The position numbers and the translations under genes were made by a program. 64,000 bases of DNA from Microbacterium immunditiarum. GTDB lineage: Bacteria > Actinomycetota > Actinomycetes > Actinomycetales > Microbacteriaceae. Positions 26,199 through 35,348 of the stretch are shown here, one piece after another. Positions within the stretch are counted from its first letter, which is position 1; each line of letters starts with the position of its first letter. The stretch is from contig NZ_JACCBV010000001.1 in the NCBI RefSeq assembly GCF_013409785.1, positions 3,472,001-3,536,000 of the forward strand. The letters are read 5' to 3'. The notes below the pieces were generated by a model. That model was not told the DNA's origin, ran no database searches, and saw only the letters and a list, made by a program, of their open reading frames with translations.

Positions 26199-26218
26199 TC
26201 TCTCGATGTCGAGAGATC
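26199..26218. promoter_or_regulatory. Inverted repeat upstream of sucC
   Basis: ATCTCTCGATGTCGAGAGAT: perfect 9-bp arms around TG, 44-63 nt before the sucC start. Size and symmetry suit a dimeric repressor or activator site; the regulator is unknown. Confidence 0.55.
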
Positions 26219-26236
26219 GGCCGGTCATCAAGCCTA

Positions 26237-27802
26237 CTACCCGTCGGATCGTGCTCCCGACCCGCGGCCAGTCCGGGGCAGCCGCTCGAGGTCGTGCACC
26301 GCCGGCCCTTCGATGCGCGCGCCGTCGGCGGCGAACCGCGATCCGTGCAGCGGGCAGTCCCACGTGCACTCCGCGTCGTTCCACGAGACGACCCCGCCCA
26401 GGTGCGTGCAGACGGCGCTCACCGCCCTCGTCGTGCCGTCGGCCGTCGAGATGGCGACCGGGTGTCCGGCGCGGTTCGCGACGACGCCCTCGCCGTCGGC
26501 CGGTGCGGGCACAGGCACGGGCGTGCGCAGCGCGCCCGTCCATCCGGCGGCCGCCTCCCACCCGATCTTGAGGTTCTCGACGCCTCCTCGCCCGAGGTCG
26601 GCCGGCATCGTGAGCCGCCGCCCGATCGTGGCCATCCACTGCGGCCGCTCGCGACGCGGGACGCGCCGGATCTCCGCCGACAGGCGCAGCGCCGCGGCCG
26701 GCGCGTTCGTCAGCCCCCACTTCGCGTAGCCGGTGGCGAACCGGATGCGCCCGAGCCCGCGCGGCAGGGCGCCGACGAACGGCACGAGGTTGTGCGATTC
26801 GTAGTCCTGGGCAGACCACACCTCGACGGGCTCGGCACCGGGAAAATGCCGGCGCGTCCACGCGATGAGGTCCTCGACGCAGTGCTTCTCGGAGTCGCCG
26901 CGCCCGACGGGGTGCCCGTTCCCCCCGACGACGAGGCGCGCGAGGTCGACCGGGCCGTCCTCGGACGCCACGGGCCGGATCGATCGCGTCGGCCCGTCGA
27001 CCGAGATGTACATGCCGTCCGGAAGCTCGCCGTCGTACGAGAAGGCGACGCAGTACGACCTCAGCGCGCGGACTTTCGCGAAGTACAGTCCGCGATCGGC
27101 GATCGGCATGCCCGTCGCAAGCACGATGTGGTCGGCCGATGCGTACCCCGACTCCGTCTCGATCCACGGATGCGGCGCAGCGTGCGCGTGCCGCACGCGC
27201 ACGCCGGTGTGGAGCGTCCCGCCCGCGGCCGTGAACGCCCGCGCGAGCGCGTTCGCGAGGACGACGGGGTCGATCGCGAGCTGGTGGTCGAGCGCGACCC
27301 CGCCCGCGAAGGGGAACGGATGCCGCGTCCCGCCGTCTTCCGCCCCGTCCGGTCCCGGGATCCGACGCACCGCGAGTCCCGCCTCCCGGGCTGCCGCGAG
27401 CTCGGCCTCGACCGGTTCGACGCCCGAGAGGGTCTGCGCGTACGACACCGCGGTCCGCCGTGTCGACGGCACGCCCGCCTCGATCGCGAACGCCGTGAGC
27501 CACTCGAGTCCGTCCCGGTTCGCGTCGACGTACGCACGCACGAGCGGCGCGGGGTGGTCGCGGCGCAGCGTCGACAGGCGCGTGCCCTGCAGGAGCGTGG
27601 CCTTGCCCGTGTTCCCGCCGGTCGCGAGCTCTGCGACGCGTCCGGAGTCCACGACGGCGACGTCGAGCCCTTCCCGGGTCAGCATGAGCGCGGTGCACAG
27701 CCCCGTCAGCCCCGCTCCCACGACGATGACGTCGTGATGGCGTCCAGGCTCGAACTCGGTTCCCTCGATCGGCTGCGTTCCGGTGCGCCACAGTGACGGC
27801 AT
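26237..27802 (-). CDS. FAD-dependent oxidoreductase with C-terminal Rieske [2Fe-2S] domain
   Basis: A 521-residue fusion. The N-terminal DAO-type FAD domain begins DVIVVGAGLTGLCTALMLTR and ends around FVGALPRGLGRIRFATGYAK. The C-terminal Rieske domain has both ligand pairs, CTHLGG and CPLHGSRF (C-x-H and C-x2-H), and so should bind a 2Fe-2S cluster. Such proteins transfer electrons between a dehydrogenated substrate and the cluster; the substrate is unknown. ATG 27802 (MPSLWRTGTQPIEG) is preferred to the ATG 12 codons upstream. It is divergent from a TetR gene across an inverted-repeat region and is its likely target. Confidence 0.9.
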   Translation of the reverse strand: MPSLWRTGTQPIEGTEFEPGRHHDVIVVGAGLTGLCTALMLTREGLDVAVVDSGRVAELATGGNTGKATLLQGTRLSTLRRDHPAPLVRAYVDANRDGLEWLTAFAIEAGVPSTRRTAVSYAQTLSGVEPVEAELAAAREAGLAVRRIPGPDGAEDGGTRHPFPFAGGVALDHQLAIDPVVLANALARAFTAAGGTLHTGVRVRHAHAAPHPWIETESGYASADHIVLATGMPIADRGLYFAKVRALRSYCVAFSYDGELPDGMYISVDGPTRSIRPVASEDGPVDLARLVVGGNGHPVGRGDSEKHCVEDLIAWTRRHFPGAEPVEVWSAQDYESHNLVPFVGALPRGLGRIRFATGYAKWGLTNAPAAALRLSAEIRRVPRRERPQWMATIGRRLTMPADLGRGGVENLKIGWEAAAGWTGALRTPVPVPAPADGEGVVANRAGHPVAISTADGTTRAVSAVCTHLGGVVSWNDAECTWDCPLHGSRFAADGARIEGPAVHDLERLPRTGRGSGARSDG

Positions 27803-27871
27803 GCGCCCAGTCAACGCCGTCGCCCGTCCCGCTGCCACCGGGTTGACAACGTCGCGTCGGCCCGCCGCGCC

Positions 27872-27947
27872 GAACTCCGGAGAACCGTGGCTCCGAGGGC
27901 CCGGATCGGGCGGATGCGGCGCGTCCCGCGCCGAATCTCCGGAGTTC
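27872..27947. promoter_or_regulatory. Pair of inverted 12-bp sites between the Rieske gene and tetR
   Basis: GAACTCCGGAGA (27872-27883) and its exact complement TCTCCGGAGTTC (27936-27947) flank a 52-nt spacer. Each contains the palindrome CTCCGGAG. Placed in the divergent intergenic region, they are likely operators of the TetR protein. Confidence 0.6.
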
Positions 27948-27977
27948 CGTACCCGGGCGCGCGAACACGCCGTGCTC

Positions 27978-27983
27978 TAGGCT
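27978..27983 (+). promoter_or_regulatory. Leaderless-type promoter of the TetR gene
   Basis: TAGGCT ends 7 nt before the ATG at 27991 and only 1 nt before the earlier ATG at 27985, which favours 27991 as the real start. Confidence 0.55.
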
Positions 27984-27990
27984 CATGCCG

Positions 27991-28665
27991 ATGACAGACC
28001 TCGACCAGAGCTCGGCGTCGCGCACGGCGGTGATCGCCGCTGCGGTGGAGCTGTTCGCCGAGCGGGGCTTCGACCAGACGTCGGTCGACCAGATCGCGAA
28101 GGCCGCCGGCGTGTCCCGCTCGACCTTCTTCCGCCAGTTCGGCGGCAAGGAGGACGTGATCTTCGCCGACCACGAGGCGCTGCTCGAGCAGCTGCGGACC
28201 TTCCTGTCGAAGCCGCACGAGAATCCGTGGCAGGCGGTGTGCGAGGCATCCGTCATCGCCTTCCGTCACTTCGCACGCGACCCCGAGCTCGCCCGCCGCC
28301 GGTACACGGTCGTGCGGCAGGTCCCCGCGCTGCGCAACCGCGAGATCGTGGCCGTCTTCCGCTACGAGCGACTGTTCGACGAGTACCTGCGCGACGCGCT
28401 CCCCGGCCTTGACCCGGTCGATGCGGTCGGGTTCGCCGCGCTCGTCACGGCCGTCCACAACCACGTGCTGCGGCGCCTGCTGCGCGGCACGAAGCGCGTG
28501 CCCGTGTCGGTGCTGCAGGCCGCGCTCGACGACGCGATGCGGCGGTTCGGCGTGCACCCCGATCCGTCGGGCACGCCCGCGGACGACGATGTCATGGTCG
28601 CGGTCTTCCCGAGGCGGATGCCGGCCGCCGAGGTCGCCCGCCGCCTGTCGTCGACCCTCGGCTGA
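27991..28665 (+). CDS. TetR-family transcriptional regulator
   Basis: A 224-residue repressor. The N-terminal HTH is FDQTSVDQIAKAAGVSRSTF followed by FRQFGGKEDVIFADHEALLE, the TetR signature. The ligand domain has many Arg residues (DPELARRRYTVVRQVPALRN). An in-frame ATG two codons upstream is disfavoured by the promoter spacing. It probably controls itself and the divergent FAD/Rieske gene through the paired CTCCGGAG sites. Confidence 0.92.
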   Translation: MTDLDQSSASRTAVIAAAVELFAERGFDQTSVDQIAKAAGVSRSTFFRQFGGKEDVIFADHEALLEQLRTFLSKPHENPWQAVCEASVIAFRHFARDPELARRRYTVVRQVPALRNREIVAVFRYERLFDEYLRDALPGLDPVDAVGFAALVTAVHNHVLRRLLRGTKRVPVSVLQAALDDAMRRFGVHPDPSGTPADDDVMVAVFPRRMPAAEVARRLSSTLG

Positions 28666-28690
28666 TCCCGCTCGCCCTCCCCCTCTTCGC

Positions 28691-28768
28691 CGAGTGCACG
28701 GCTTGGCGTCGAGCGCACGACCTCGCCACGCGCCCAGCCCGTGCACTCGACGCGAAGTCGTTCACTCG
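28691..28768. repeat. 29-bp imperfect inverted repeat (25/29) with 20-nt loop
   Basis: Arm A starts CGAGTGCACGGCTTGGCGTC at 28691; the complement of arm B (28740-28768) starts CGAGTGAACGACTTCGCGTC. The pair lies 25 nt after the TetR gene and could act as a terminator or be a dispersed intergenic repeat. The rest of the 256-nt gap (28666-28921) shows nothing else I can name. Confidence 0.65.
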
Positions 28769-28921
28769 CGAGGAAGCAGGGGTGCGATCAGTCGGGGCGC
28801 GGGGCGTCGCGCAGCGAGTACTCGGCCGTGGAAGATAAGGCGTTCGCCCGATTCGCCCACCCCTCCTTAGGGAGGACCGTAAGTGTCGTGGCCGGCTGTG
28901 CACCGGCCGACGGAGGACGAC

Positions 28922-29128
28922 ATGAACGAACTGGTTTTCGCCGCGAGCGTGCTCGACGGGCACCGGGCCGAGGCTCTGCGGCGCGAGAACGAGCTGCTGC
29001 TCCGGGTGCGCGAACGCCGACAGGGGGCGGCCGCGCTCCCGGCGGCAGCCCTTCCCGCGGAGGCCGCGCCGAGCGCGCGCCCGCGGGCGGCCGGTGGGGA
29101 CCGGAAGTCGCGTCCGCGCCACGCGTGA
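28922..29128 (+). CDS. Small basic protein of unknown function
   Basis: A 68-residue protein: a helical, charged N-terminal half (MNELVFAASVLDGHRAEALR, then RENELLLRVRERR) and an Ala/Pro/Arg-rich, probably disordered tail. GGAGG lies 5 nt before the ATG, a better start than the one 13 codons upstream. It precedes the large LuxR-type regulator by 53 nt and may be cotranscribed. I do not recognise the family. Confidence 0.6.
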   Translation: MNELVFAASVLDGHRAEALRRENELLLRVRERRQGAAALPAAALPAEAAPSARPRAAGGDRKSRPRHA

Positions 29129-29181
29129 CGCGGCATCCGGTCCACCGCCGCCACTCGCCCTGCCACGGAAGGTGACACGAT

Positions 29182-32100
29182 ATGTTCATGCGCCCCACGG
29201 GGACTCCCTCGGTCATGGTCGGCCGCGGCGCGGAGCTGCGTTCGCTGCTCGACGCGTTCGACGACGGCCGGCGCGGACGCCCGCGAGCCGTGCTCGTGCG
29301 AGGCGAGGCAGGCATCGGCAAGACGCGTCTCGTGCAGGAGCTGCTCGCGCAGGCCGCGGCGCGCCGTGACGAAGGGCTGCCGCTCGTGGTCGCCGTCGGC
29401 CAGTGCGTCGACCTCGGCCCGATCGGCGCGCCCTTCGGGCCCATCCGCCGCGTGCTGCGCGACCTCCACGGCGAGGTCGGCACCGATGCGCTGCGCGAGG
29501 CCGCCGGCTCTCCCGCGGCGGTCACGGCGCTCGCGGCCCTCGTGCCCGGCCTCGCGCCCGATGCTCCGGCGGACGACGAGCAGGCGGGCGAGTTCGCCGA
29601 GGCGATCGAGGTCGTGCTCGAGAGCCTGTCGGCGACGCGTCACGTCGTGATCGTCATCGAAGACCTGCAATGGGCGGATGCCGCGACCTTCGCGCTCCTC
29701 AAGACGCTCGCGAGCACGCTGCGGGGACGCCATCTGACGATCATCTCGACGTACCGCTCCGACGACATCGACCGGTTCCACCCGCTGCACCCGGTTCTCG
29801 CCGAGCTCGACCGAACCCCGGGCCTCGTGCGCGTCGACCTCGAGCCGCTGTCGCTCGCCGAGGTCGCCGAGCAGGTGAGCATCCTCACCGCGGACGGCAT
29901 CGACCCGCAGGGCGTCGAGCGACTCGCGGAACGCAGCGGCGGAATCCCGTTCCTCGTCGAGGAGCTCGTCGACCTCGGCGACCGCGGCCTCCCCGACACC
30001 CTGCGCGACCTCGTGCTCGCGCGCTATACGCGGTTGAGCGACCCCGCGCAGGAGACGGTCCGCGCGATGGCCGCCGGCGGAATGCACGTCGATCACGACG
30101 TGCTCGCGGCGGTGTCGATGCTCGACGACCGCACACTCGATCGCGCGCTGCGCGAGGCGATCGACACGCGGGTCGTGCTCGCCGCCGGTGCGGGGTACTC
30201 GTTCCGCCACGCGCTCACGCGCGAAGCCGTGCACGGCGAGATGCTGCCGAGCGAGCGCGTGCGCGTGCACCGCGCGTTCGCCGAGTATCTGCAGCAGAAC
30301 CGTCCGGCCGACTCCCCCGACGATGTGTCGGCGGTCGCCGAGCACTGGCTCGCCGCGCGCGACCTCACGGCGGCGTTCGACGCGACCGTGCGCGCTCTGC
30401 GCCTCTCGCGTGCGAGCTTCGCGCCGGCGACCTCGGTCAAGCTCGCGGAGCGCCTCACCGAGCTGTGGGACCAGGTGCCGGATGCCGAAGCGCGCGCGGG
30501 CACGTCCCGTCCCGTACTGCACCTCGAGGCCGCGCAGGCGTGGCACGACCTCGGCGACGCCCATCGCGCGCTGCGCTCGGCGAACGAGGGACTCGCGGTG
30601 TGCGTCGACGACCCGCTCACGCGTGCGGCGCTCCTGAGGCAGCGATTCGTCGAGGTGTTCAACGCGGAGCACCGCGAGCGGCGCGAAGACCTCGAAGAGG
30701 CTGTGCGCCTGCTCGAGGGCATCGACTCCACGCCGGCGAAGGCGCTCATGTCGCGCGCCATGTCCAACCTCGCGATCAGCGAGCACGGCCGGGAGGCCGC
30801 CGACCACGCCAGCCGCGCGATCGAGCTCGCCGAGGCCGCGGGAGACGACGCGGCGCTCGCCGTCGCGCTCACGATCGAGGGCTGGCGCGTCTCGGGTGAC
30901 GAGGACGACCAGCCGGCGGCGCTTCGACCGCTCGAGCGCGCGGTCGCGCTGAAGCTCGATCCGCCCTTGCGCGCCTATGCCGGCAGCGCCCACGTCGACC
31001 AGCTCTCGCGTCTGGGACGGTTCGCGGAAGCTGCCGCGGTGGCCGAGCGCTATTACGCGGAGGCGGTGCGAGCCGGCATCGAACGCGGCTCGGGCACCTC
31101 GATCGCCCACGGCCTGGCGTTCGCCTTGTTCGCGGTGGGCCGTCCCGACGACGCGCTCGCGTACGCGACGCGCGCGCGACGGCTCTCCGACAAGGCCTCG
31201 CGGACGTCGGCGGTGCGGATGACGGCGACCCACCTGGCGTGGAACGACGAAGCCGCCGCCCGCGCGGAGCTGCTCGCGAGCGAGCGGGGCTCCATCGACG
31301 AGACGAAGCGTCTCAAGCCCGAGAAGGGTGCGTGGTGGCACCTCGACAAGGCGGATGCCGCGCTCGAGTTCACTGTCGGCCGCCCCTCGCCCGAAGCCGA
31401 CGCACGCCGACGCGAGGCGCTCGCGGGCGCGCTCGAGGTCGTCGAGAGCGACATGGAGCCGGCGACCCGGAGGTACGCCGCCGTCGCGGCGTCGCTGCTC
31501 GTCGCGAGCGCACCGGACGAGCACGGTGAGGAGCGGGAACGGCTGCTGCGCGCGCTCGATGACTGGGCCGACCACGAGATCAACCGCCGATGGGGCGATT
31601 ACGTGCGAGCGGCGCTCGGCGACACGGGACCCGCCGCCGAGCGGGTCGCGCGCTGGCGCGCAGTCGCGGCGGCTCCCGCCGGCGGCGGCCTGCTGATCTG
31701 GCACGTCCAGGTCGCGCGACTGCGCCTCGCCGAAGCGCTCATCGCGAACGGCGAGCGCGACGAGGCCGCGCACATGCTCGAGCGCATCCTCGATGAGGCT
31801 CCGCCGCAGGGCGTCGCGCGCGTCGCACGCTGGGCGAAGGAGCTGGGCGCGCATGCGCGCCTGCTCGGCGGGGCGGATGCCGCCGCCGCATCCGGTGCCA
31901 TCGCCGGCCTGACCCCGCGCGAGCTGCAGGTGCTCGAGCTCGTGGCGGACGGGCTCACGAACTCCGAGATCGGCAGGCGGCTGTTCATCAGCCCGAAGAC
32001 CGCCTCGGTGCACGTGTCGGCGATCCTCGCGAAGGTCGGTGCGGCGAACCGCGCCGAGGCGGCGGCGATCTTCGCCGCGTCGAGCCCCTCGGCGTCCTGA
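29182..32100 (+). CDS. Large ATP-binding LuxR-family (LAL/MalT-type) regulator
   Basis: A 972-residue regulator. An N-terminal AAA-type domain has Walker A GEAGIGKT (41-48) and Walker B VIVIEDLQWAD (156-166), typical of the AAA_16 regulators. A long helical TPR-like middle follows, then a C-terminal LuxR HTH at about 908-965 (LTPRELQVLELVADGLTNSE, IGRRLFISPKTASVHVSAIL). ATP and an unknown ligand probably switch DNA binding. GGAAGG lies 9 nt before the ATG. Target genes are not evident; neither neighbour shows an obvious site. Confidence 0.93.
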   Translation: MFMRPTGTPSVMVGRGAELRSLLDAFDDGRRGRPRAVLVRGEAGIGKTRLVQELLAQAAARRDEGLPLVVAVGQCVDLGPIGAPFGPIRRVLRDLHGEVGTDALREAAGSPAAVTALAALVPGLAPDAPADDEQAGEFAEAIEVVLESLSATRHVVIVIEDLQWADAATFALLKTLASTLRGRHLTIISTYRSDDIDRFHPLHPVLAELDRTPGLVRVDLEPLSLAEVAEQVSILTADGIDPQGVERLAERSGGIPFLVEELVDLGDRGLPDTLRDLVLARYTRLSDPAQETVRAMAAGGMHVDHDVLAAVSMLDDRTLDRALREAIDTRVVLAAGAGYSFRHALTREAVHGEMLPSERVRVHRAFAEYLQQNRPADSPDDVSAVAEHWLAARDLTAAFDATVRALRLSRASFAPATSVKLAERLTELWDQVPDAEARAGTSRPVLHLEAAQAWHDLGDAHRALRSANEGLAVCVDDPLTRAALLRQRFVEVFNAEHRERREDLEEAVRLLEGIDSTPAKALMSRAMSNLAISEHGREAADHASRAIELAEAAGDDAALAVALTIEGWRVSGDEDDQPAALRPLERAVALKLDPPLRAYAGSAHVDQLSRLGRFAEAAAVAERYYAEAVRAGIERGSGTSIAHGLAFALFAVGRPDDALAYATRARRLSDKASRTSAVRMTATHLAWNDEAAARAELLASERGSIDETKRLKPEKGAWWHLDKADAALEFTVGRPSPEADARRREALAGALEVVESDMEPATRRYAAVAASLLVASAPDEHGEERERLLRALDDWADHEINRRWGDYVRAALGDTGPAAERVARWRAVAAAPAGGGLLIWHVQVARLRLAEALIANGERDEAAHMLERILDEAPPQGVARVARWAKELGAHARLLGGADAAAASGAIAGLTPRELQVLELVADGLTNSEIGRRLFISPKTASVHVSAILAKVGAANRAEAAAIFAASSPSAS

Positions 32101-32153
32101 GGCCGGCGGGCGCGGCATCCGTCGCGGCCCTGTGCGGGGTCGGAGGCCCACGG

Positions 32154-32165
32154 CAGGATGGACGC
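32154..32165 (+). promoter_or_regulatory. Leaderless-type promoter of the DNA ligase gene
   Basis: CAGGAT (32154-32159) ends 6 nt before the ATG at 32166; no ribosome site. Confidence 0.45.
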
Positions 32166-33212
32166 ATGGCCTACGACATCCCCGCGCCGATGCTCGCGAA
32201 GTCGGTCCCCGAAGTGCCCCTCCCCGATGCCGTGCCCGGCGGGCTCTGCTACGAGCCGAAGTGGGACGGGTTCCGCGCGCTCGTGTCGTGGGACGGCTCG
32301 AGCGTCGAGATCGGCAGTCGCGGGGCCAAGCCGCTCACGCGCTACTTCCCCGAACTCGTCGAGGCGTTCTCGCGGCTCCTCCCCGAGCCGTGTCTCATCG
32401 ACGGCGAGGTCGTGGTGCCCAAGGGCGAGCCTGGCGCGCAGCGGCTCGACTGGGAGTCGCTCACTCAGCGCATCCACCCCGCGGCGTCACGCGTCGCGAA
32501 GCTGTCGGTCGAGACGCCGGCGATGTTCATCGCGTTCGACCTGCTCGCGCGGGGCGACCGCGACCTCCAGGCCGAGCCGTACTCGACACGGCGTGCCGAG
32601 CTGGTCGACCTGCTCGGCACCGTGCCGCACCCCGTTCACGTGACGCGCACGACCGACGACCCCGAGGTCGCGCGGCGGTGGCTGTCGGAGTTCGAGGGAG
32701 CCGGCCTCGACGGCGTGATCGCAAAGCCGCTCGAGCAGCCGTACGCCCCGAACAAGCGGACGATGTTCAAGATCAAGCACGCCCGCACGGCGGACGTCGT
32801 CGCGATGGGGTATCGCGTGCACAAGTCCGGCCAGGGCGTCGGCTCGCTTCTCGTCGGCCTCTACTCCGACGACGGTGAGCTGTACCCGGTGGGCGGAGTC
32901 GCGGCGTGGAGCAACCAGAGGCGGCTCGAGCTCGTCGACGAACTGGATCCGCTCGTCGAGCGAGATGCCGACGGGAATCCGGTCCGGAACGAGGGCGAGA
33001 AGTCGCGCTTCACCCCGTCGCGAGCCGATTCGTCGTTCGTGCGACTCCGCCCCGAGCGCGTGCTCGAGGTCCGGTACGACCAGCTCGAGGGCTGGCGATT
33101 CCGTCACACGGTGCAGTTCGAGCGCTGGCGTCCCGATCGCGAGCCGCGTTCGTGCACCTACGACCAGCTCGAGACGGTGTCGGCCTACGACCTGGCGGAC
33201 GTCCTCGTCTGA
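32166..33212 (+). CDS. ATP-dependent DNA ligase (LigC/LigD-ligase type)
   Basis: A 348-residue ligase. The adenylation motif is YEPKWDGFRALV with the nucleophilic Lys32; further nucleotidyltransferase motifs are LIDGEVVVPKG, FDLLARGD, EGAGLDGVIAKPL and MFKIKHARTADVVAMGYRVH. The OB domain follows and the protein ends LETVSAYDLADVLV. It seals nicks during repair. The LigD-type polymerase gene is about 2 kb away as a separate gene, so this may be the ligase of a split end-joining system. No Ku gene is in the window. Confidence 0.95.
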   Translation: MAYDIPAPMLAKSVPEVPLPDAVPGGLCYEPKWDGFRALVSWDGSSVEIGSRGAKPLTRYFPELVEAFSRLLPEPCLIDGEVVVPKGEPGAQRLDWESLTQRIHPAASRVAKLSVETPAMFIAFDLLARGDRDLQAEPYSTRRAELVDLLGTVPHPVHVTRTTDDPEVARRWLSEFEGAGLDGVIAKPLEQPYAPNKRTMFKIKHARTADVVAMGYRVHKSGQGVGSLLVGLYSDDGELYPVGGVAAWSNQRRLELVDELDPLVERDADGNPVRNEGEKSRFTPSRADSSFVRLRPERVLEVRYDQLEGWRFRHTVQFERWRPDREPRSCTYDQLETVSAYDLADVLV

Positions 33213-33222
33213 CCTCCCCAGC

Positions 33223-34800
33223 TCACAGCGTCACGAGAACCTGCGCGAGCAGGATCTTCACCACCATGGCAGCCGGATACACGAGGCGGTACCCCAGCGC
33301 GACGCGCACGTCGTGGCCGGTGCGGCTGTTCGCGAACGCGAGGATCGCGGGGTTCGTCTGCGTCCCCGCGATGGCGCCCGACAGTCGCGTGCCGCCGAGC
33401 CGGAACACGTGGCGCAGCATGAGATACGTGCCGAGCATCACGGTGAGGGTGACGACGGCGCCGATGAGCAGCAGCGTCACGATCTCACCCGACACGATCG
33501 CGCTGACGATGAGCGATCCCGCCTTCGTCCCCGCGAACGCGAGGAAGATGAGCAGGCCGAGCTCGGCGAGCACGTTCGCCGCGGTGTTCGGCAGCGAGGT
33601 CACGAAAGGGCCGATTCGGCCGATGCGCCCCATGATGAGCCCGACGACGAGCGCGCCGGCCCCGAACCCCAGGCCGAAGTAGCCGCCTCCGGGGAGCGGG
33701 ATCTGGATCGCGCCGATGAGCAGGCCGAGCGCGATCCCGAGCCCGAGGGCGACCGGGTTGGTGTCGGCCATGCCGCGCTCGGAGTCTCCGAGGAACTCCG
33801 ACACGGCGGGCATCGAGCGCTTCGGGCCGACGACCCGCAAGCGATCTCCCTGCAGCACCACGAAATCCGGCGTCGCGACGAACTCGACGTCGCCGCGACG
33901 CACGCGGACGATCGTCGCGCCGAGCCGCTCGCGCAGCTGGAGACTCGCGACCGTTCGGCCTGCCAGTCGCGGGTTCGACAGGATGATGCGACGGAAGTCC
34001 AGCTCCGAGCGCTGACCCACGATGTCGACCGCCGCCGTGTGGCCGATCTCGTCGCTGACGGCCTCCACCGCGTCGCTCGGGCCGACGACGTTGACGACCG
34101 CGCCCGGAGTGAGCTGGGTGTCGGGTCCGACCGCCTCGATCTCGCCGTCCTTGGGCATCACGCGCGAGAACAGCACGCGTCGGCCGTGGCGCTTCGAGAG
34201 CTCGTCGGCGGTCGGCATCGACGTCGTGTCGATCTCGACCGCCTTGTCGATGATCGGCGCGGGCGCATCCGTGTCGGCGGCGCGGTGGCGCAGAGCGAGC
34301 GCGGCCACGACCAGCGCCCCGATGACGCCGAAGATGTAGGCGCTCGCGTAGCCGACGGTCGCCTCGGCGCTGCCGCCGGTCGCCGCGAGTGCAGGGGTGT
34401 TCGTCACCGCGCCCGCGAAGGTTCCCGCGATCGTGACGGGTGACACCCCGAACGCGACTCCCAGGCCGAACGCCGCCGCGGCTCCGACGATGAGGATGCC
34501 CGTCACGACCAGCATGAGCGCCCAGGACGACTTCATCGCGTTGAAGAAGCCCGGTCCCGAGATGATCCCGATGCAGAAGGCGAACAGCACCAGACCGACA
34601 TCGCCGATCGCGGCCGGCAGCTCGATCGAGACGCCGAGCGCGACGCCCCACGCCGTGATCGCCATGCCGACGAGGAGCACCGCGACCGCACCGAGCGACA
34701 CGCCGCCGACGCGCACTTGTCCGAGCGCCGCGCCCAGTCCGATGAGCAGGAACAGCACGATGACCGGATGCAGCGCAAGGAACTCGAACACGGCGGTCAT
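33223..34800 (-). CDS. YidE/YbjL/AspT-type transporter with TrkA_C domain
   Basis: A 525-residue membrane protein built from two hydrophobic halves, each beginning with GLGAALGQVRVGGVSLGA-like and GLALGLLIGAIQIPLPGGG-like segments, with one or two RCK/TrkA_C regulatory domains between them (VVNVVGPSDAVEAVSDEIGH; TPDFVVLQGDRLRVVGPKRS). This is the aspartate:alanine exchanger superfamily; substrate is unknown in most members. AGGAGG lies before the ATG. Its stop is 10 nt from the ligase stop (convergent). Confidence 0.9.
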   Translation of the reverse strand: MTAVFEFLALHPVIVLFLLIGLGAALGQVRVGGVSLGAVAVLLVGMAITAWGVALGVSIELPAAIGDVGLVLFAFCIGIISGPGFFNAMKSSWALMLVVTGILIVGAAAAFGLGVAFGVSPVTIAGTFAGAVTNTPALAATGGSAEATVGYASAYIFGVIGALVVAALALRHRAADTDAPAPIIDKAVEIDTTSMPTADELSKRHGRRVLFSRVMPKDGEIEAVGPDTQLTPGAVVNVVGPSDAVEAVSDEIGHTAAVDIVGQRSELDFRRIILSNPRLAGRTVASLQLRERLGATIVRVRRGDVEFVATPDFVVLQGDRLRVVGPKRSMPAVSEFLGDSERGMADTNPVALGLGIALGLLIGAIQIPLPGGGYFGLGFGAGALVVGLIMGRIGRIGPFVTSLPNTAANVLAELGLLIFLAFAGTKAGSLIVSAIVSGEIVTLLLIGAVVTLTVMLGTYLMLRHVFRLGGTRLSGAIAGTQTNPAILAFANSRTGHDVRVALGYRLVYPAAMVVKILLAQVLVTL

Positions 34801-34829
34801 GGCCCCTCCTGCAAGGGTCGCGACAAGGG

Positions 34830-35348
34830 CTATCGCGAGTATCCCGCACGCGGAGTGCCGCGCACAGGTTCGGCATCGTCAGTCCGGCCCGGCGGCCCGA
34901 ACTCGACGACCGGGATCTGCGCGTGCCCTCCGGCCGCGTAGTCCATCGCCGATGACAGGTGCTTCCACGCCTGCGGATGCTGTCGCGCATAGCGCTCGAG
35001 CACCGTCCGGGACTCATCGGCGTCGAGCATCCGCACTGCCGCCGGCACGCGCCGCCGGCGACCGAGACTGAGGTACGCGACGCCGTTCGCGCGCAGATTT
35101 CGATACCACTGCGCACGCTCTCCGAGCCCCGACGCGACGCGCACGGCGTTCGGCGTTCGCTCGACCACCTCGACGACGCCGTACCTCGGCTCGTGCGAGA
35201 CCCTGCCAAGGTGCTCGATCATCACGAGCCTTTCGCCGAAGATCCACCCGAAGCCTGCCCGATAGAGAGGGATCGGCAGCCGTGTGAGCCACGGCGTCTG
35301 CAGCAGACGCGCCACGAGCCGGTCGGCGAGGGGCGTGCGCTCGGTCAT
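34830..35348 (-). CDS. Nitroreductase/deazaflavin-dependent oxidoreductase family protein
   Basis: A 172-residue split-barrel protein related to the F420-binding Ddn family: FGERLVMIEHLGRVSHEPRY, GERAQWYRNLRANGVAYLSL and a C-terminal IPVVEFGPPG. The start overlaps the stop of the LigD-polymerase gene by 4 nt, so the two are coupled. Its F420 dependence is inferred from the family, and a repair role only from the neighbour. The last 20 residues are Arg/Gly-rich and probably disordered. Confidence 0.85.
   Translation of the reverse strand: MTERTPLADRLVARLLQTPWLTRLPIPLYRAGFGWIFGERLVMIEHLGRVSHEPRYGVVEVVERTPNAVRVASGLGERAQWYRNLRANGVAYLSLGRRRRVPAAVRMLDADESRTVLERYARQHPQAWKHLSSAMDYAAGGHAQIPVVEFGPPGRTDDAEPVRGTPRAGYSR

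Noticed and set aside
24029..27796. A 1255-codon open frame on the plus strand across sucD, sucC and the Rieske gene, and similar long antisense frames at 2610-5174, 6517-9771, 10864-13875, 17258-19702 and (minus strand) 28867-32151.
   Set aside because: They are Arg/Gly/Val-rich, show no family motifs and lie exactly antisense to genes with clear motifs. High GC removes stop codons from the complementary frames.
29182..32100. LuxR-type regulator considered as the T7SS regulator.
   Set aside because: It lies 11 kb away and nothing in the sequence links it to the ATGGGGAG palindromes.
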